This document shows, in pieces, positions 51,909-61,150 of a stretch of 64,000 nt of DNA (positions within the stretch are counted from its first letter, which is position 1; the number at the start of each line of letters is the position of its first letter). Made by a program: the position numbers and the translations under genes. The notes beneath the pieces were generated by a model. It was not told the DNA's origin, made no database searches, and was given only the letters and a program-made list of their open reading frames with translations. Source of the DNA: Lachnospiraceae bacterium (GTDB lineage: Bacteria > Bacillota > Clostridia > Lachnospirales > Lachnospiraceae); assembly GCA_024690205.1 (NCBI GenBank), contig JAILCX010000043.1, positions 1 to 64,000 on the forward strand, written 5' to 3'.

Positions 51909-54707
51909 ATGAACGAAGATACAAACAAAAAGCGCCATTTCAATATAGAAAATTTTTTCAAATGGCTTTTTATCCTGTTGGGTTTATTCATTATAGGAAA
52001 TTATATTGAAAAGGCTATGGTAACTGAACGTTACTATGTAGACACTTCAAATGTTTATCTGTTGAAGGACTGGACCGTTACCGACCAAAACGGAGAGGTT
52101 CTTTATGAAAAAGCAAATCATCCCGATGTTTCCGGCATAAAATCCGCTTATTATCTTAAAAACCGTCTTCCTGTAAACTTAAAATCCGGCAGATATATTT
52201 CCTTTATCATAATGAGGGATACTGATGTTTATATTGACGGAGAATTGCGTGCAAGCTTCAATTCAAAGGAAGATGTCCAGGTTCACGGAGGACTGGTCAA
52301 AGGCTTTTATTTTTTTGTGCCACTTCAAAGATCCGATAAAGGAAAAGAAATATCTGTTTATCTGCATGAAAGTGATATAGATCAAAGGGCGATACCCGAT
52401 TTTCATGTAGGAACGCTGTTTTCGCTTTATAAACTGTTTTTCAGAAAGTACGGACCGACTTTCCTTATATATCTGATGCTGCTTTTTGCTTCTTTGGTTA
52501 TAATCGTTGCCGGACTGACTTTGAGGATATTCCTCAAAAGAAAGATCGGAATGACTTATGCGGCTGTGGGTGTATTTTGCTCTGCAGCATGGCTTGTTTC
52601 GGATTCTTATTTTTATCCATTGATGTTCGGGCATTACCATTTTGATGGCACGCTTTCTTTCCTGTTGAGTCTTATAATGCCTGTTCCGTACATCATTTAC
52701 ATGAATTTTCTGCAAAAAGGAAGATATACTAAATTTTATGAGACGCACCTTGTTATAGCATTTGTGAATTTTGTGCTTTGGACAGTACTTCATTACAGTA
52801 AGATCCTGGCTTTCCCCAAATCAATGTACTACTTTGATATAGTATTGGGTCTTGTTATCCTGAGCGAATTTGTAGTTCTTTTTATTGATCATAAAAGAGG
52901 CTTTACTGCCGAATACGAATTCACAGCTGTGGGCATCCTTGCTTTTATGCTCCTTTCGCTTACGGAACTTTTGAACGTGACCGTTATGCACATAGGCAAC
53001 GACGGTGTATTTGTCCTTTCCGGACTTATCATCATGCTCATGCTCGTTGTGTTCCAGCAGACGGAAGAATTAAGGAGATCTGACTTTGAAAAGGAAAAAG
53101 CGATCGAGATATCCGATGCTAAAACAAGGTTCCTTGCCAGCATGTCCCATGAGATAAGGACTCCCATTAACAGTATTCTCGGTATGAACGAGATGATATT
53201 GAGGGAAAACAAAGAAGGTAATATCGATAAATATGCAAAAGACGTACAGCGTTCCGGAAAGATCCTGCTTTCGCTTGTTAACGATGTGCTTGATTTTTCA
53301 AAGATCGAGTCCGGAAAGCTCGATATCATGGAAGAAGAGTACTCTTTATCCGTGCTGCTTAAAGACGTGGTATCGATGATCGATGAACGGGCAGCCAATA
53401 AGGGAATAGAACTAAGGACCGAGATATTTGAAAACGTTCCTGACGGACTTTTGTCAGACGAAGTCAGGATCAAACAGATATTGATAAACCTTCTTTCTAA
53501 TGCGGTTAAATATACCGATAAGGGCTATGTATATCTTAAGGTGTCGGGTGAATATACGGGAGAAGATACATATAACCTGAAATTCGAAGTTGCAGATACC
53601 GGAAGAGGAATAAATCCCGATGACAGAGAAGCACTTTTTGATGCTTTCCAGAGAGTTGATATGGTACGGAACATGAACGTTGAAGGTACGGGACTGGGAC
53701 TTGCAATAGTTAAAAGTATCTTAGATGTTATGAAAGGTACCATCAATGTGGAATCCGAGTACGGTAAATGGTCAGTGTTTACCGTCATGATACCGCAGAC
53801 CGTGCTTGATAAAACTCCTGTCAAACTAGATATGAACGATACCGATAACGGTAAGGAGAACAAAAAGCATGTCACAAGATTTGCCGCACCTGCAGCGAGG
53901 ATACTTGCTGTGGACGATAATGACATGAACCTTAACATAGTGGATCAGTTTCTTAAAGAAACGCATGTCATGCTCGATCTTTGCACCAACGGAAAAGATG
54001 CCGTTGAAAAATGCAAGTTAAAGGTCTACGACCTTATTTTACTTGATCATATGATGCCCGGTATGGACGGTATAGAAACCTTATCGCATATTAGGCAGGA
54101 GGAGGATTCGCTCAATAAGGAAACAACAGCCATTGTACTTACGGCTAATGCGGTCGCCGGAATGAGAAAGACTTATCTGGACACAGGATTTGCAGAGTAC
54201 CTTACAAAGCCCATTGATTATGAAACGCTTGAAAATGCCGTCAGACAATATTTAAGCGAGGATAAGATAATCTCACTTGATGATGAAGAAGACGATGCAT
54301 TTTACGGTGAGTTCAATAACGGACAGATAGTCAGCGAACCCAAGGAAGAGCCCCACAGTGAATTCAGAAAGAAACTTGAAAGTACCGGGATGATCGACTA
54401 CCCGGTTGCCATGAAGCATTGTGCAAACATGGAGAACGTACTTGAAAAGATCATAGTAGATATCATCGAGCACACCCCGGAAAGAACTGAAAACATGAGA
54501 AGAGCCTTATCTTCGTCGGATTATGAAACGTTGAGGATTGAAGCCCATTCGATAAAAGGTGTCATGGGAACGATAGGAGCTCTTACATTAAGTGAAGAGG
54601 CAAAACGTATGGAATTTGCCGTAAAGGAGGAAAACTACTCACTGATCGATGAAAAGTATATAGAATTCATAGATCATTACGAAAGCTTCATAGATTCCTT
54701 AAGATAA
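51909..54707 (+). CDS. 7TMR-DISM hybrid histidine kinase with receiver and HPt domains
   Basis: 932 residues. A membrane helix near 17-33, an extracytoplasmic ligand domain (about 35-175), seven membrane helices (about 180-385), HisKA with His414 (SMSHEIRTPINS), HATPase with NLLSNAVKY and GTGLGLA, a receiver with Asp713 (LLDHMMPGMDG) and a C-terminal HPt with His880 (EAHSIKGVMG). The chain thus holds a complete His-Asp-His relay, and its phosphate must leave to a separate receiver protein that is not in the window. The ligand domain plus seven helices is the DISM layout, often used for sugar or small-molecule sensing. Confidence 0.92.
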   Translation: MNEDTNKKRHFNIENFFKWLFILLGLFIIGNYIEKAMVTERYYVDTSNVYLLKDWTVTDQNGEVLYEKANHPDVSGIKSAYYLKNRLPVNLKSGRYISFIIMRDTDVYIDGELRASFNSKEDVQVHGGLVKGFYFFVPLQRSDKGKEISVYLHESDIDQRAIPDFHVGTLFSLYKLFFRKYGPTFLIYLMLLFASLVIIVAGLTLRIFLKRKIGMTYAAVGVFCSAAWLVSDSYFYPLMFGHYHFDGTLSFLLSLIMPVPYIIYMNFLQKGRYTKFYETHLVIAFVNFVLWTVLHYSKILAFPKSMYYFDIVLGLVILSEFVVLFIDHKRGFTAEYEFTAVGILAFMLLSLTELLNVTVMHIGNDGVFVLSGLIIMLMLVVFQQTEELRRSDFEKEKAIEISDAKTRFLASMSHEIRTPINSILGMNEMILRENKEGNIDKYAKDVQRSGKILLSLVNDVLDFSKIESGKLDIMEEEYSLSVLLKDVVSMIDERAANKGIELRTEIFENVPDGLLSDEVRIKQILINLLSNAVKYTDKGYVYLKVSGEYTGEDTYNLKFEVADTGRGINPDDREALFDAFQRVDMVRNMNVEGTGLGLAIVKSILDVMKGTINVESEYGKWSVFTVMIPQTVLDKTPVKLDMNDTDNGKENKKHVTRFAAPAARILAVDDNDMNLNIVDQFLKETHVMLDLCTNGKDAVEKCKLKVYDLILLDHMMPGMDGIETLSHIRQEEDSLNKETTAIVLTANAVAGMRKTYLDTGFAEYLTKPIDYETLENAVRQYLSEDKIISLDDEEDDAFYGEFNNGQIVSEPKEEPHSEFRKKLESTGMIDYPVAMKHCANMENVLEKIIVDIIEHTPERTENMRRALSSSDYETLRIEAHSIKGVMGTIGALTLSEEAKRMEFAVKEENYSLIDEKYIEFIDHYESFIDSLR

Positions 54708-54710
54708 AGC

Positions 54711-54740
54711 AAAGCCGTAAAACATGAGTTTTACGGCTTT
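54711..54740 (+). terminator. Terminator after the hybrid kinase
   Basis: A 13-pair perfect stem AAAGCCGTAAAAC / GTTTTACGGCTTT with loop ATGA. The built-in T-rich right arm serves as the release stretch. Confidence 0.85.
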
Positions 54741-54773
54741 GCATTAAAATCAGATTAAAAATGAAAAATAGTG

Positions 54774-54807
54774 TTGACAGAAATAATATTATATGCCATA
54801 TAATATT
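54774..54807 (+). promoter_or_regulatory. PadR operator and promoter
   Basis: TTGACA (54774-54779) is followed by a 23-base palindrome AATATTATATG-C-CATATAATATT (54785-54807) that includes the -10 (CATATA at 17-base spacing or TATAAT at 19). PadR-type repressors bind such ATAT-rich palindromes, so this is the likely self-operator of the gene at 54838. Confidence 0.75.
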
Positions 54808-54837
54808 GTATAACCAAAAAGAAAGGAGCATTTATAT

Positions 54838-55218
54838 ATGACATATCAATTAACGGCACCGCTTCTTGATGCATGTGTGCTTGGAATAGTCCGCAAAGAA
54901 GATTCATACGGATATACACTTACTCAAAAAGCACGACAGGTTGTTGATATTTCGGAGTCAACGCTTTATCCGGTCTTAAGGAGACTGCAAAAATCCGGAT
55001 ACCTTACAACATATGATGCACCCTATCAGGGCAGAAACAGAAGATATTATGCAATAACCGATTCAGGAAGAAACATCCTGGGATTCTATGAAAAAGAATG
55101 GAATGATTATAAAGACAGGATCACCGGACTTATTAACGGGACCGACGAACCGGCCGGGCAGACCGCATTAACGAATGTTACGGAAAGCGTTATCGAAGAG
55201 GGAGGAGAAAATGAATAA
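54838..55218 (+). CDS. PadR-family transcriptional repressor
   Basis: 126 residues. The winged helix is clear: APLLDACVLGIVRKEDSYGYTL, then STLYPVLRRLQKSGYL and the wing GRNRRYYAITDSG. The C-terminal dimer helix is short, as in PadR subfamily 2. GAAAGGAG precedes the ATG. It leads an operon with a DUF1700 and a DUF4097 gene, a common Firmicute module for envelope stress, and it overlaps the DUF1700 start by eight bases. Confidence 0.9.
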   Translation: MTYQLTAPLLDACVLGIVRKEDSYGYTLTQKARQVVDISESTLYPVLRRLQKSGYLTTYDAPYQGRNRRYYAITDSGRNILGFYEKEWNDYKDRITGLINGTDEPAGQTALTNVTESVIEEGGENE

Positions 55219-55783
55219 GAAAGAGTTTCTCAAGGAACTGGAAAAGCGCCTGCTTTATATTCCCAAAGAGGACAGGGAAGACGCGCTTGGTTACTATGAA
55301 GAATATATAGAAGATATGGGACTTGGTGAAGATGACGATGTTATCTCAAAACTCGGAACACCCAAGGATGTATCCAGAGAGATAATCGATCAGTGCACAC
55401 AGAAGCACGCCGAGAAAGTAAAGGAATCCAAAGGTGTTAAAGGAAAATTCACCGTTGTCTGGTTGACGATACTCGGATTTTTATCACTTCCGATTTCCGT
55501 TCCGCTCGCAATTGCAGTACTTGCATTTGTTATTGGAATAGTAGTCGCTATCGGAGCTATATTGTTTTCATTATTTATTTCTTCGATCGCATGTATCATT
55601 TCAGGTATCGCAGGTTTTTTCTGGGGCATATTCGTCACAGGGATCAGTCAAAAGATCTTTACGATGGGTGTAGGACTCTTACTTATAGGAGTCGGAGTGC
55701 TTTTAGGCACATTGATATTATGGCTGTTTAGGGGCATTTCAAATCTTGTCTTCAGAAGAAAAGTTAAAAAATCGGAGGAATAA
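55211..55783 (+). CDS. DUF1700 (HAAS) membrane protein
   Basis: 190 residues from ATG 55211, preceded by GGAGGAG. The N-terminal HAAS domain (MNKKEFLKELEKRLLYIPKEDREDALGYYEEYIED ... GTPKDVSREII) is followed by three or four membrane helices. In this module the DUF1700 protein is thought to work with PadR in sensing envelope state. The start overlaps the padR end and the stop is three bases before the DUF4097 gene. Confidence 0.88.
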   Translation: MNKKEFLKELEKRLLYIPKEDREDALGYYEEYIEDMGLGEDDDVISKLGTPKDVSREIIDQCTQKHAEKVKESKGVKGKFTVVWLTILGFLSLPISVPLAIAVLAFVIGIVVAIGAILFSLFISSIACIISGIAGFFWGIFVTGISQKIFTMGVGLLLIGVGVLLGTLILWLFRGISNLVFRRKVKKSEE

Positions 55784-55786
55784 AAA

Positions 55787-56686
55787 ATGAAAAGATTTAA
55801 TTTTTTGATAATAGTGATATCTTTGGTGTTTATCATTTTGGGCGCCGGCTTGCTTTCTTGGGGATTACGCTCAGGCGCAAAGCCCGTTGTAAGGGTCGGA
55901 GATAAGAATGCCAGTGGAAGCAATGATTATGTTTCGGGCGAAATTGAGATAACCGAGTTTGATGATCTTTTGGTCGACGCCACATCCATGGATGTGACTA
56001 TCGAAGAAGGCGATTCATATTCCCTTACATATTACTGCCTTCCTGATAACATACCGGTTGTGGAACAAAATGGTAAAAAGCTTTCTGTCAGACAGAATAC
56101 AAAAAACGGTATTGTTCTTTTGTCATTTAGTTTTGATTTTAATTCTGATAATGAATATTATAAGATCACTGTTCCTAAAAATGCCGGATCGATAACCGGT
56201 GATCTGAAGCTTACATCAGGAGCCCTTAAATTGAGTGATATAGAGCTTGATGGAAGCGCCAAAATTACATCCGGTGATTATAATATGAACAATGTAAAGG
56301 GCAAAGAACTTAAACTTACAGCGACATCAGGTGGATACCTTATTAGCGACTGCGAATATGATGATATGCAGATAAAGGTCACATCGGGAGACGTTAAGTG
56401 TGAGAATGTTACATTTAAAAAACTCGACCTTAACGTAACAAGCGGAGATATGAAATTCGACAACATTTCTACTGACGATGTTTTTGTGGACATGACTTCC
56501 GGAAGTGTTAAAATGGATATCAGGGGTAGGGAAGAAGATTATGACTACTCAGTAAAGGTTACTTCAGGGGATATAACTATCGGAGGAAATGAAGTGACGG
56601 GAAAATACTCCACCGATAAAGGAAGAGCTAAAAAGATAGAAGCTAAAGCCACAAGTGGAGATCTTAACATTACGTTCATGGAATAA
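55787..56686 (+). CDS. DUF4097 putative surface adhesin
   Basis: 299 residues. One N-terminal membrane helix (about 5-26) and a long extracytoplasmic strand-repeat domain in which TSGD or TSGx recurs about every 18-20 residues (KITSGDY, KVTSGDV, NVTSGDM, DMTSGSV, KVTSGDI, KATSGDL). This is the right-handed beta-helix pattern of DUF4097. It is the last gene of the PadR module and is probably exposed outside the membrane. Confidence 0.88.
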   Translation: MKRFNFLIIVISLVFIILGAGLLSWGLRSGAKPVVRVGDKNASGSNDYVSGEIEITEFDDLLVDATSMDVTIEEGDSYSLTYYCLPDNIPVVEQNGKKLSVRQNTKNGIVLLSFSFDFNSDNEYYKITVPKNAGSITGDLKLTSGALKLSDIELDGSAKITSGDYNMNNVKGKELKLTATSGGYLISDCEYDDMQIKVTSGDVKCENVTFKKLDLNVTSGDMKFDNISTDDVFVDMTSGSVKMDIRGREEDYDYSVKVTSGDITIGGNEVTGKYSTDKGRAKKIEAKATSGDLNITFME

Positions 56687-56698
56687 TGATCGGTAAAT

Positions 56699-59350
56699 AT
56701 GGAAAATCAAAGATCGTTGGTTGCAGTCATCCCTTGTGATGACTACGATGAACAAAAAGTATATGAATGCTTAAAAAGAGGAATCGACGCACTCGGAGGT
56801 ATCGGCGAGTTTGTAGACAGGGATGAAAAGATCCTTGTAAAGCCTAACCTTTTAAGTGCGGCCGATCCCGATAAAGCAGTAACAACTCACCCTTCTGTAT
56901 TGAAGGGTGTTTTGCGTATTCTAAATGAATTCGGAAGTAAGGATGTGTCTTTCGGTGATTCACCGGGACACGGCAGCTGCGAGGGCGCTTTAAGGGCTCT
57001 CGGAATGAATGATAGCAATTCCTATGGAGCAAGGATAGTTCCGATGTCCGATGAGGTACATGTGGATTTTGAGGACGGAATAGCCTGCAAAGAGTTTTAT
57101 TTTTGCAAAGAGGTTGTGGAATCCGATGCGATAATAAACGTCTGCAAGATGAAGACACATGCCCTTGAAAGGGTCACCGGAGCAGTAAAGAATGTATACG
57201 GATTTGTCTGCGGATTCAGAAAAGCCGCAGGTCATGTAAAGTTCCCTAATGATACGGTCTTTGCAAGAATGGTTGCGGATATCCACAGATATACAAAACC
57301 GAGACTGCATATCATGGACGGTATAGTTGCGATGGAAGGTAACGGTCCTGCTGCAGGTGTGCCCGTTAAGATGAACGTTCTTTTGATATCAAAGGATCCC
57401 GTGGCGCTTGATACAGTCTTTTGTTATCTTGTGGACCTTGATCCCGAATTGATCCCCACAAATTCACAGGGCGCCAGAATGGGTATCGGCACAGATTCCG
57501 AAGATGAGATTCAGATCATTCTTTGCACAAACAACGAGGACGAGAACAAAGGGGACGGTTCTCTTTGGCTGGGAGACAAAAGGGACGGTTCTCCTTGTCT
57601 GCAAAATGCTAACAGGACGGTCACGAGATCGGAATTATTTGAACTGTACGGCAATCCGAAATTCGATGTCGGCCGTGAAAAACCCAGAAAGACGTTTTTG
57701 CTTGAGTATTCCGGCATAATGACAAGGCTTTCAAGACGCCCTGTTATCGATAAGAGCAAATGCGTTAAATGCGGAATATGTGTCGAACATTGTCCCGTCC
57801 CGGGAAAGGCTGTTTCGTTTAAGAACGGCAAAAATGAACCTCCCAGTTATGATTATTCAAAATGTATAAGATGCTATTGCTGCCAGGAAATGTGTCCCAA
57901 ACATGCCATAGCACCGGGTCAGGGTATTTTCGGAAACAGAAAGGGAAGAACCGGGATAAAAGTTCTTTTGGCGGTCATATTGCTCGGAGTTTTGGTGACA
58001 ATAGGGACGATTCTCTTTCTCCGCTCAGGTTCGTCAAATCCTCCTACGGGAAACCCGACACAGGCTGATCAGACTACGGAACCCTCAAAGACTGAAATAA
58101 CAACGGAAACATCAAAGACAGAAGAATCCGCATCATCAAAGACCGAAGAAAATAAAGCAGAGCCCAAAGATGCCGACACTTCGGAAGAGCCTGTAAAAAC
58201 GGATGATAATATAAAAACGGAAGAAGAAACTACCGGGGAAGATATGAATAAAACAGAAGCCGGAACAAAAGAATATTTTGGATCGCTTGATAAAAAGGCT
58301 GTTCCGTCAGAATATGAAACAATGCGCGGATTAAATGCCACCGAGCTTGTAAGCGAGTTAAAATGCGGATGGAATCTTGGCAATTCGCTTGAGTCATTAG
58401 GCTCTGAAACGGAATGGGGCAATCCCGCGACCACAAAAGAAATGATAGATGCCATAACCGCCAAAGGCTTTAATACCATAAGGATCCCGGTATCATGGGG
58501 CCAGTATACCGAAAAGACGGAAAACGGCTATATCATAGACCGCGCTTTTATCGAAAGAGTCGGTGAAGTGGTTGATTATGCCATAGAAAACGATATGTAT
58601 GTTATATTGAACACACATCATGAGACCGGCTGGCTCATACCTACCGACAAGATGATCGGTGATTCTTATGATAAGTACCGTGACATATGGTTCCAGATAG
58701 CTTATTACTTCAAAGATTACGGGGATCATCTTATTTTTGAAGGACTTAACGAGCCGAGAGATGAAGGCGGAGAAAAAGAATGGGAAGGCGGAACCGCAGA
58801 AAACAGAAGGATCATAAGCGAGCTTCTTGATATATTCGTTGAAACCGTCCGTTCGACCGGAGGGAACAATGAGCAAAGACTTCTCCTTATAACATCTGAA
58901 GCAGCTTGCTTTATGGATTCGGCCCTAAAGGATGTAAAAGTTCCCGATGATAAATATGTCGGGGTTTCGATCCATGCATACACTCCTTATGATTTTACGT
59001 TCAATCATGATGGGGATTACGATGACTGGGACGGTTCACACAAAAGTGATATTCAGTGGACCTTTAGTCAGATAAATAAGTATTTCCTGAATAAAGGAAT
59101 TCCGGTAGTCATGACTGAGTTCGGCGCGGAACGTAAAGGAAGCGCAACGGATAATAACGACAAAGAAGTTGTTAAATGGATGAGAGATTATATGACGTTT
59201 GCCAGCAAATACAAGGTTCCTGTCGTAATATGGGATAATAACCTTGTAAACGGAAACGGAGAAAGGTTTGGATTGCTTAACAGAAGAACTTTAACCTGGG
59301 ACCGCGAGGAGATAGTTGATACGCTTATAAACGGCTATAAACCTGAATAA
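56699..59350 (+). CDS. DUF362/ferredoxin - membrane span - GH5 cellulase fusion
   Basis: 883 residues in one unbroken frame. Residues 1 to about 340 are DUF362 (SLVAVIPCDDYDEQKVYECL, KILVKPNLL, MKTHALERVTGAVKNVYGF). Two 4Fe-4S motifs follow: Cys355, 358, 361, 365 and Cys389, 392, 395, 399. After basic residues (RKGRTGIK) a single membrane helix spans about 421-441, then a Lys/Thr/Glu-rich linker (445-525). Residues about 540-883 are a GH5 endoglucanase with acid/base Glu685 (GLNEP) and nucleophile Glu807 (MTEFG). Charge rule gives iron-sulfur part inside, cellulase outside. A dispersed repeat adds about 20 residues near 283-302. The ribosome site (GATCGGT) is weak. Confidence 0.88.
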   Translation: MENQRSLVAVIPCDDYDEQKVYECLKRGIDALGGIGEFVDRDEKILVKPNLLSAADPDKAVTTHPSVLKGVLRILNEFGSKDVSFGDSPGHGSCEGALRALGMNDSNSYGARIVPMSDEVHVDFEDGIACKEFYFCKEVVESDAIINVCKMKTHALERVTGAVKNVYGFVCGFRKAAGHVKFPNDTVFARMVADIHRYTKPRLHIMDGIVAMEGNGPAAGVPVKMNVLLISKDPVALDTVFCYLVDLDPELIPTNSQGARMGIGTDSEDEIQIILCTNNEDENKGDGSLWLGDKRDGSPCLQNANRTVTRSELFELYGNPKFDVGREKPRKTFLLEYSGIMTRLSRRPVIDKSKCVKCGICVEHCPVPGKAVSFKNGKNEPPSYDYSKCIRCYCCQEMCPKHAIAPGQGIFGNRKGRTGIKVLLAVILLGVLVTIGTILFLRSGSSNPPTGNPTQADQTTEPSKTEITTETSKTEESASSKTEENKAEPKDADTSEEPVKTDDNIKTEEETTGEDMNKTEAGTKEYFGSLDKKAVPSEYETMRGLNATELVSELKCGWNLGNSLESLGSETEWGNPATTKEMIDAITAKGFNTIRIPVSWGQYTEKTENGYIIDRAFIERVGEVVDYAIENDMYVILNTHHETGWLIPTDKMIGDSYDKYRDIWFQIAYYFKDYGDHLIFEGLNEPRDEGGEKEWEGGTAENRRIISELLDIFVETVRSTGGNNEQRLLLITSEAACFMDSALKDVKVPDDKYVGVSIHAYTPYDFTFNHDGDYDDWDGSHKSDIQWTFSQINKYFLNKGIPVVMTEFGAERKGSATDNNDKEVVKWMRDYMTFASKYKVPVVIWDNNLVNGNGERFGLLNRRTLTWDREEIVDTLINGYKPE
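57551..57600 (+). repeat. In-frame copy of the GGGGACGGTTCTC repeat, doubled
   Basis: GGGGACGGTTCTCTTT at 57551-57566 equals the complement of 4551-4566. A second copy of GGGACGGTTCTC begins at 57582, 30 bases after the first (57552), so the unit is tandemly doubled and adds ten residues per copy (GDGSLWLGDK, then RDGSPCLQN) to the DUF362 part without breaking the frame. Confidence 0.8.
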
Positions 59351-59370
59351 AGATAAATGAGAGAGATTTA

Positions 59371-61128
59371 ATGGCTATCAAAGACAAGCATTATGATGCC
59401 TTTATAAGTTACAGGCACTCGGAACTTGACAGTAAGGTTGCAATCGAACTTCACAGGAAGCTCGAACGCTTTCGCCTGCCTGCAAATATCAGAAAGAATT
59501 TTCCTAAGGATCATCAAAGGATAGAGCGTGTCTTTAGGGATCAGGATGAACTACCGCTTGCCGAAAACCTGTCAGATCCTATTGAACAGGCGCTTCAAAA
59601 CTCTGATTTTCTGATAGTCATATGTACACCACGCCTTCCAGAATCAAAGTGGTGCCAAAAGGAGATGGAGACATTTAAGAAGCTCCACGGGCAGGAGAGG
59701 ATCCTTGCCATCCTTGCGGAGGGCGAACCGGAGCAGTCGTTCCCCAAGGCCATATGTTTCAGGGAAGTCGTATCAAAAGATGAAAACGGTAATGAGGTGG
59801 TCACAAAGACACCCGTAGAACCGCTTGCCGCAGATGTAAGGTCTGAATCGGCTAAAAAAAGAAGCAGGATGATAGATGATGCCATCTTAAGGATGGCGGC
59901 TCCGATGTTCGGACTAGGTTACGATGACCTTAAGCAAAGACACAGGGAGCAAAAGATCAAAAGGATAGCTCTTGTTTCGGGTATCGTGGCAGCATTATCC
60001 ATGGTTTTCGGACTTGTCTTTCTTGGCCTGGCATTAAAGATAAATTCCCAGAAAAATGTCATTAAAGCGCAGCATGACGAACTTGAAGCGCAATATGACA
60101 TCCAACAGCAAAAGTACTGTGAGGCGATGAATCTTGTCGCAGATACGCTGTTAAAAAAAGGACAAAAGACGGAAGCCGTATACGCACTTAAAAGTGCCAT
60201 GCCGACAAGCAGTGAAGATGATTCAAAGCCGCATCTTTCATCCAATGTGCGTGAACTTACAAAAGTCCTGAATATCTACGACTATAACGTATTTGTTCAG
60301 ACCGAAACCATTCCTGTTGATGATTTTGATACCGATTTGTTTAACGGATATTTCGGAGAATATGATTTCCTTAGCGATTACATGAACGGACAGACGATCA
60401 TGTGTGCCGAAAAATACGACCGCGATCATGTTTTGCTCATAAGTGATCTTTGCAGGTTTTACCTTTATGATACCGAAGAAAATGTTCTTATTGACTATAG
60501 CAGAGGACTTTTCAATTCTCCTCCCGAAGGTTATGTTTTCGGAGCTGCATATGATGACGGAACCATATATATAGAGTTTAATGACGTCGATTTTGTATCA
60601 TGCTATGAAAAAAAGGAATCGGATGACCTTAAAGATGCAGGTCAGATACCCGTAAAGGATCTAAGGTCTGCACGCGGTCTTGAAACACCCGTAGAAGAAG
60701 AGGATATTGTTTCCGATGACGGAGAATACTTCATGCGCCTTGGTAATGATAATGTATTGTCAATATACAGGGCCGGAGAAGATGATCCTTTTAAGGTCAT
60801 ATATGATATCCTTGGCTCTTATTACGATATCGTAAAGGTTAATGATAAAGGCTGGTATATCTTAAGGGGAAAAGGCTTTTCGTCATTGCTTTTTGATGAA
60901 GAATTTGACATTATCGCCGATATACCTTATTTTTATGAATGCGCGGATGATGATGAGATTGTTATCTATTCAGCAAATGAAAACAATTCATTTTATGATC
61001 TTTATTATGTTCCTTTGGCCGGATTCGATGACCTAATGGATGCGGCAGAAAAAGAACTCAAAGGATTTAAACCCGATAAGGGATTCCTTGAAAGATATAA
61101 GATGATAACGACAACCAAAGAAGAATAA
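59371..61128 (+). CDS. TIR-domain membrane protein
   Basis: 585 residues. A TIR domain at about 5-180 starts YDAFISYRHSELD and has the NADase-type motif W-x3-E (Trp94, Glu98 in SKWCQKEME), so an active NAD-cleaving site is possible. A membrane helix lies at 199-222, then a coiled coil (about 225-265) and an extracytoplasmic strand-rich region of about 320 residues resembling a worn beta-propeller, ending in AEKELKGFKPDKGFLERY. Such TIR-membrane proteins occur in Firmicutes; TIR domains act in phage defence or signalling in bacteria. No partner defence gene is adjacent. The start is 20 bases after the DUF362-GH5 gene. Confidence 0.8.
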   Translation: MAIKDKHYDAFISYRHSELDSKVAIELHRKLERFRLPANIRKNFPKDHQRIERVFRDQDELPLAENLSDPIEQALQNSDFLIVICTPRLPESKWCQKEMETFKKLHGQERILAILAEGEPEQSFPKAICFREVVSKDENGNEVVTKTPVEPLAADVRSESAKKRSRMIDDAILRMAAPMFGLGYDDLKQRHREQKIKRIALVSGIVAALSMVFGLVFLGLALKINSQKNVIKAQHDELEAQYDIQQQKYCEAMNLVADTLLKKGQKTEAVYALKSAMPTSSEDDSKPHLSSNVRELTKVLNIYDYNVFVQTETIPVDDFDTDLFNGYFGEYDFLSDYMNGQTIMCAEKYDRDHVLLISDLCRFYLYDTEENVLIDYSRGLFNSPPEGYVFGAAYDDGTIYIEFNDVDFVSCYEKKESDDLKDAGQIPVKDLRSARGLETPVEEEDIVSDDGEYFMRLGNDNVLSIYRAGEDDPFKVIYDILGSYYDIVKVNDKGWYILRGKGFSSLLFDEEFDIIADIPYFYECADDDEIVIYSANENNSFYDLYYVPLAGFDDLMDAAEKELKGFKPDKGFLERYKMITTTKEE

Positions 61129-61150
61129 ACCCGAAACGGAGGATTTTAAC

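Noticed and set aside
57998..58030. Third copy of the GGGACGGTTCTC repeat (GGGACGATTCTC) in the membrane span of the DUF362-GH5 protein
   Set aside because: One mismatch in 12 bases, no flanking likeness, and the codons fit a normal hydrophobic helix, so chance is more likely.
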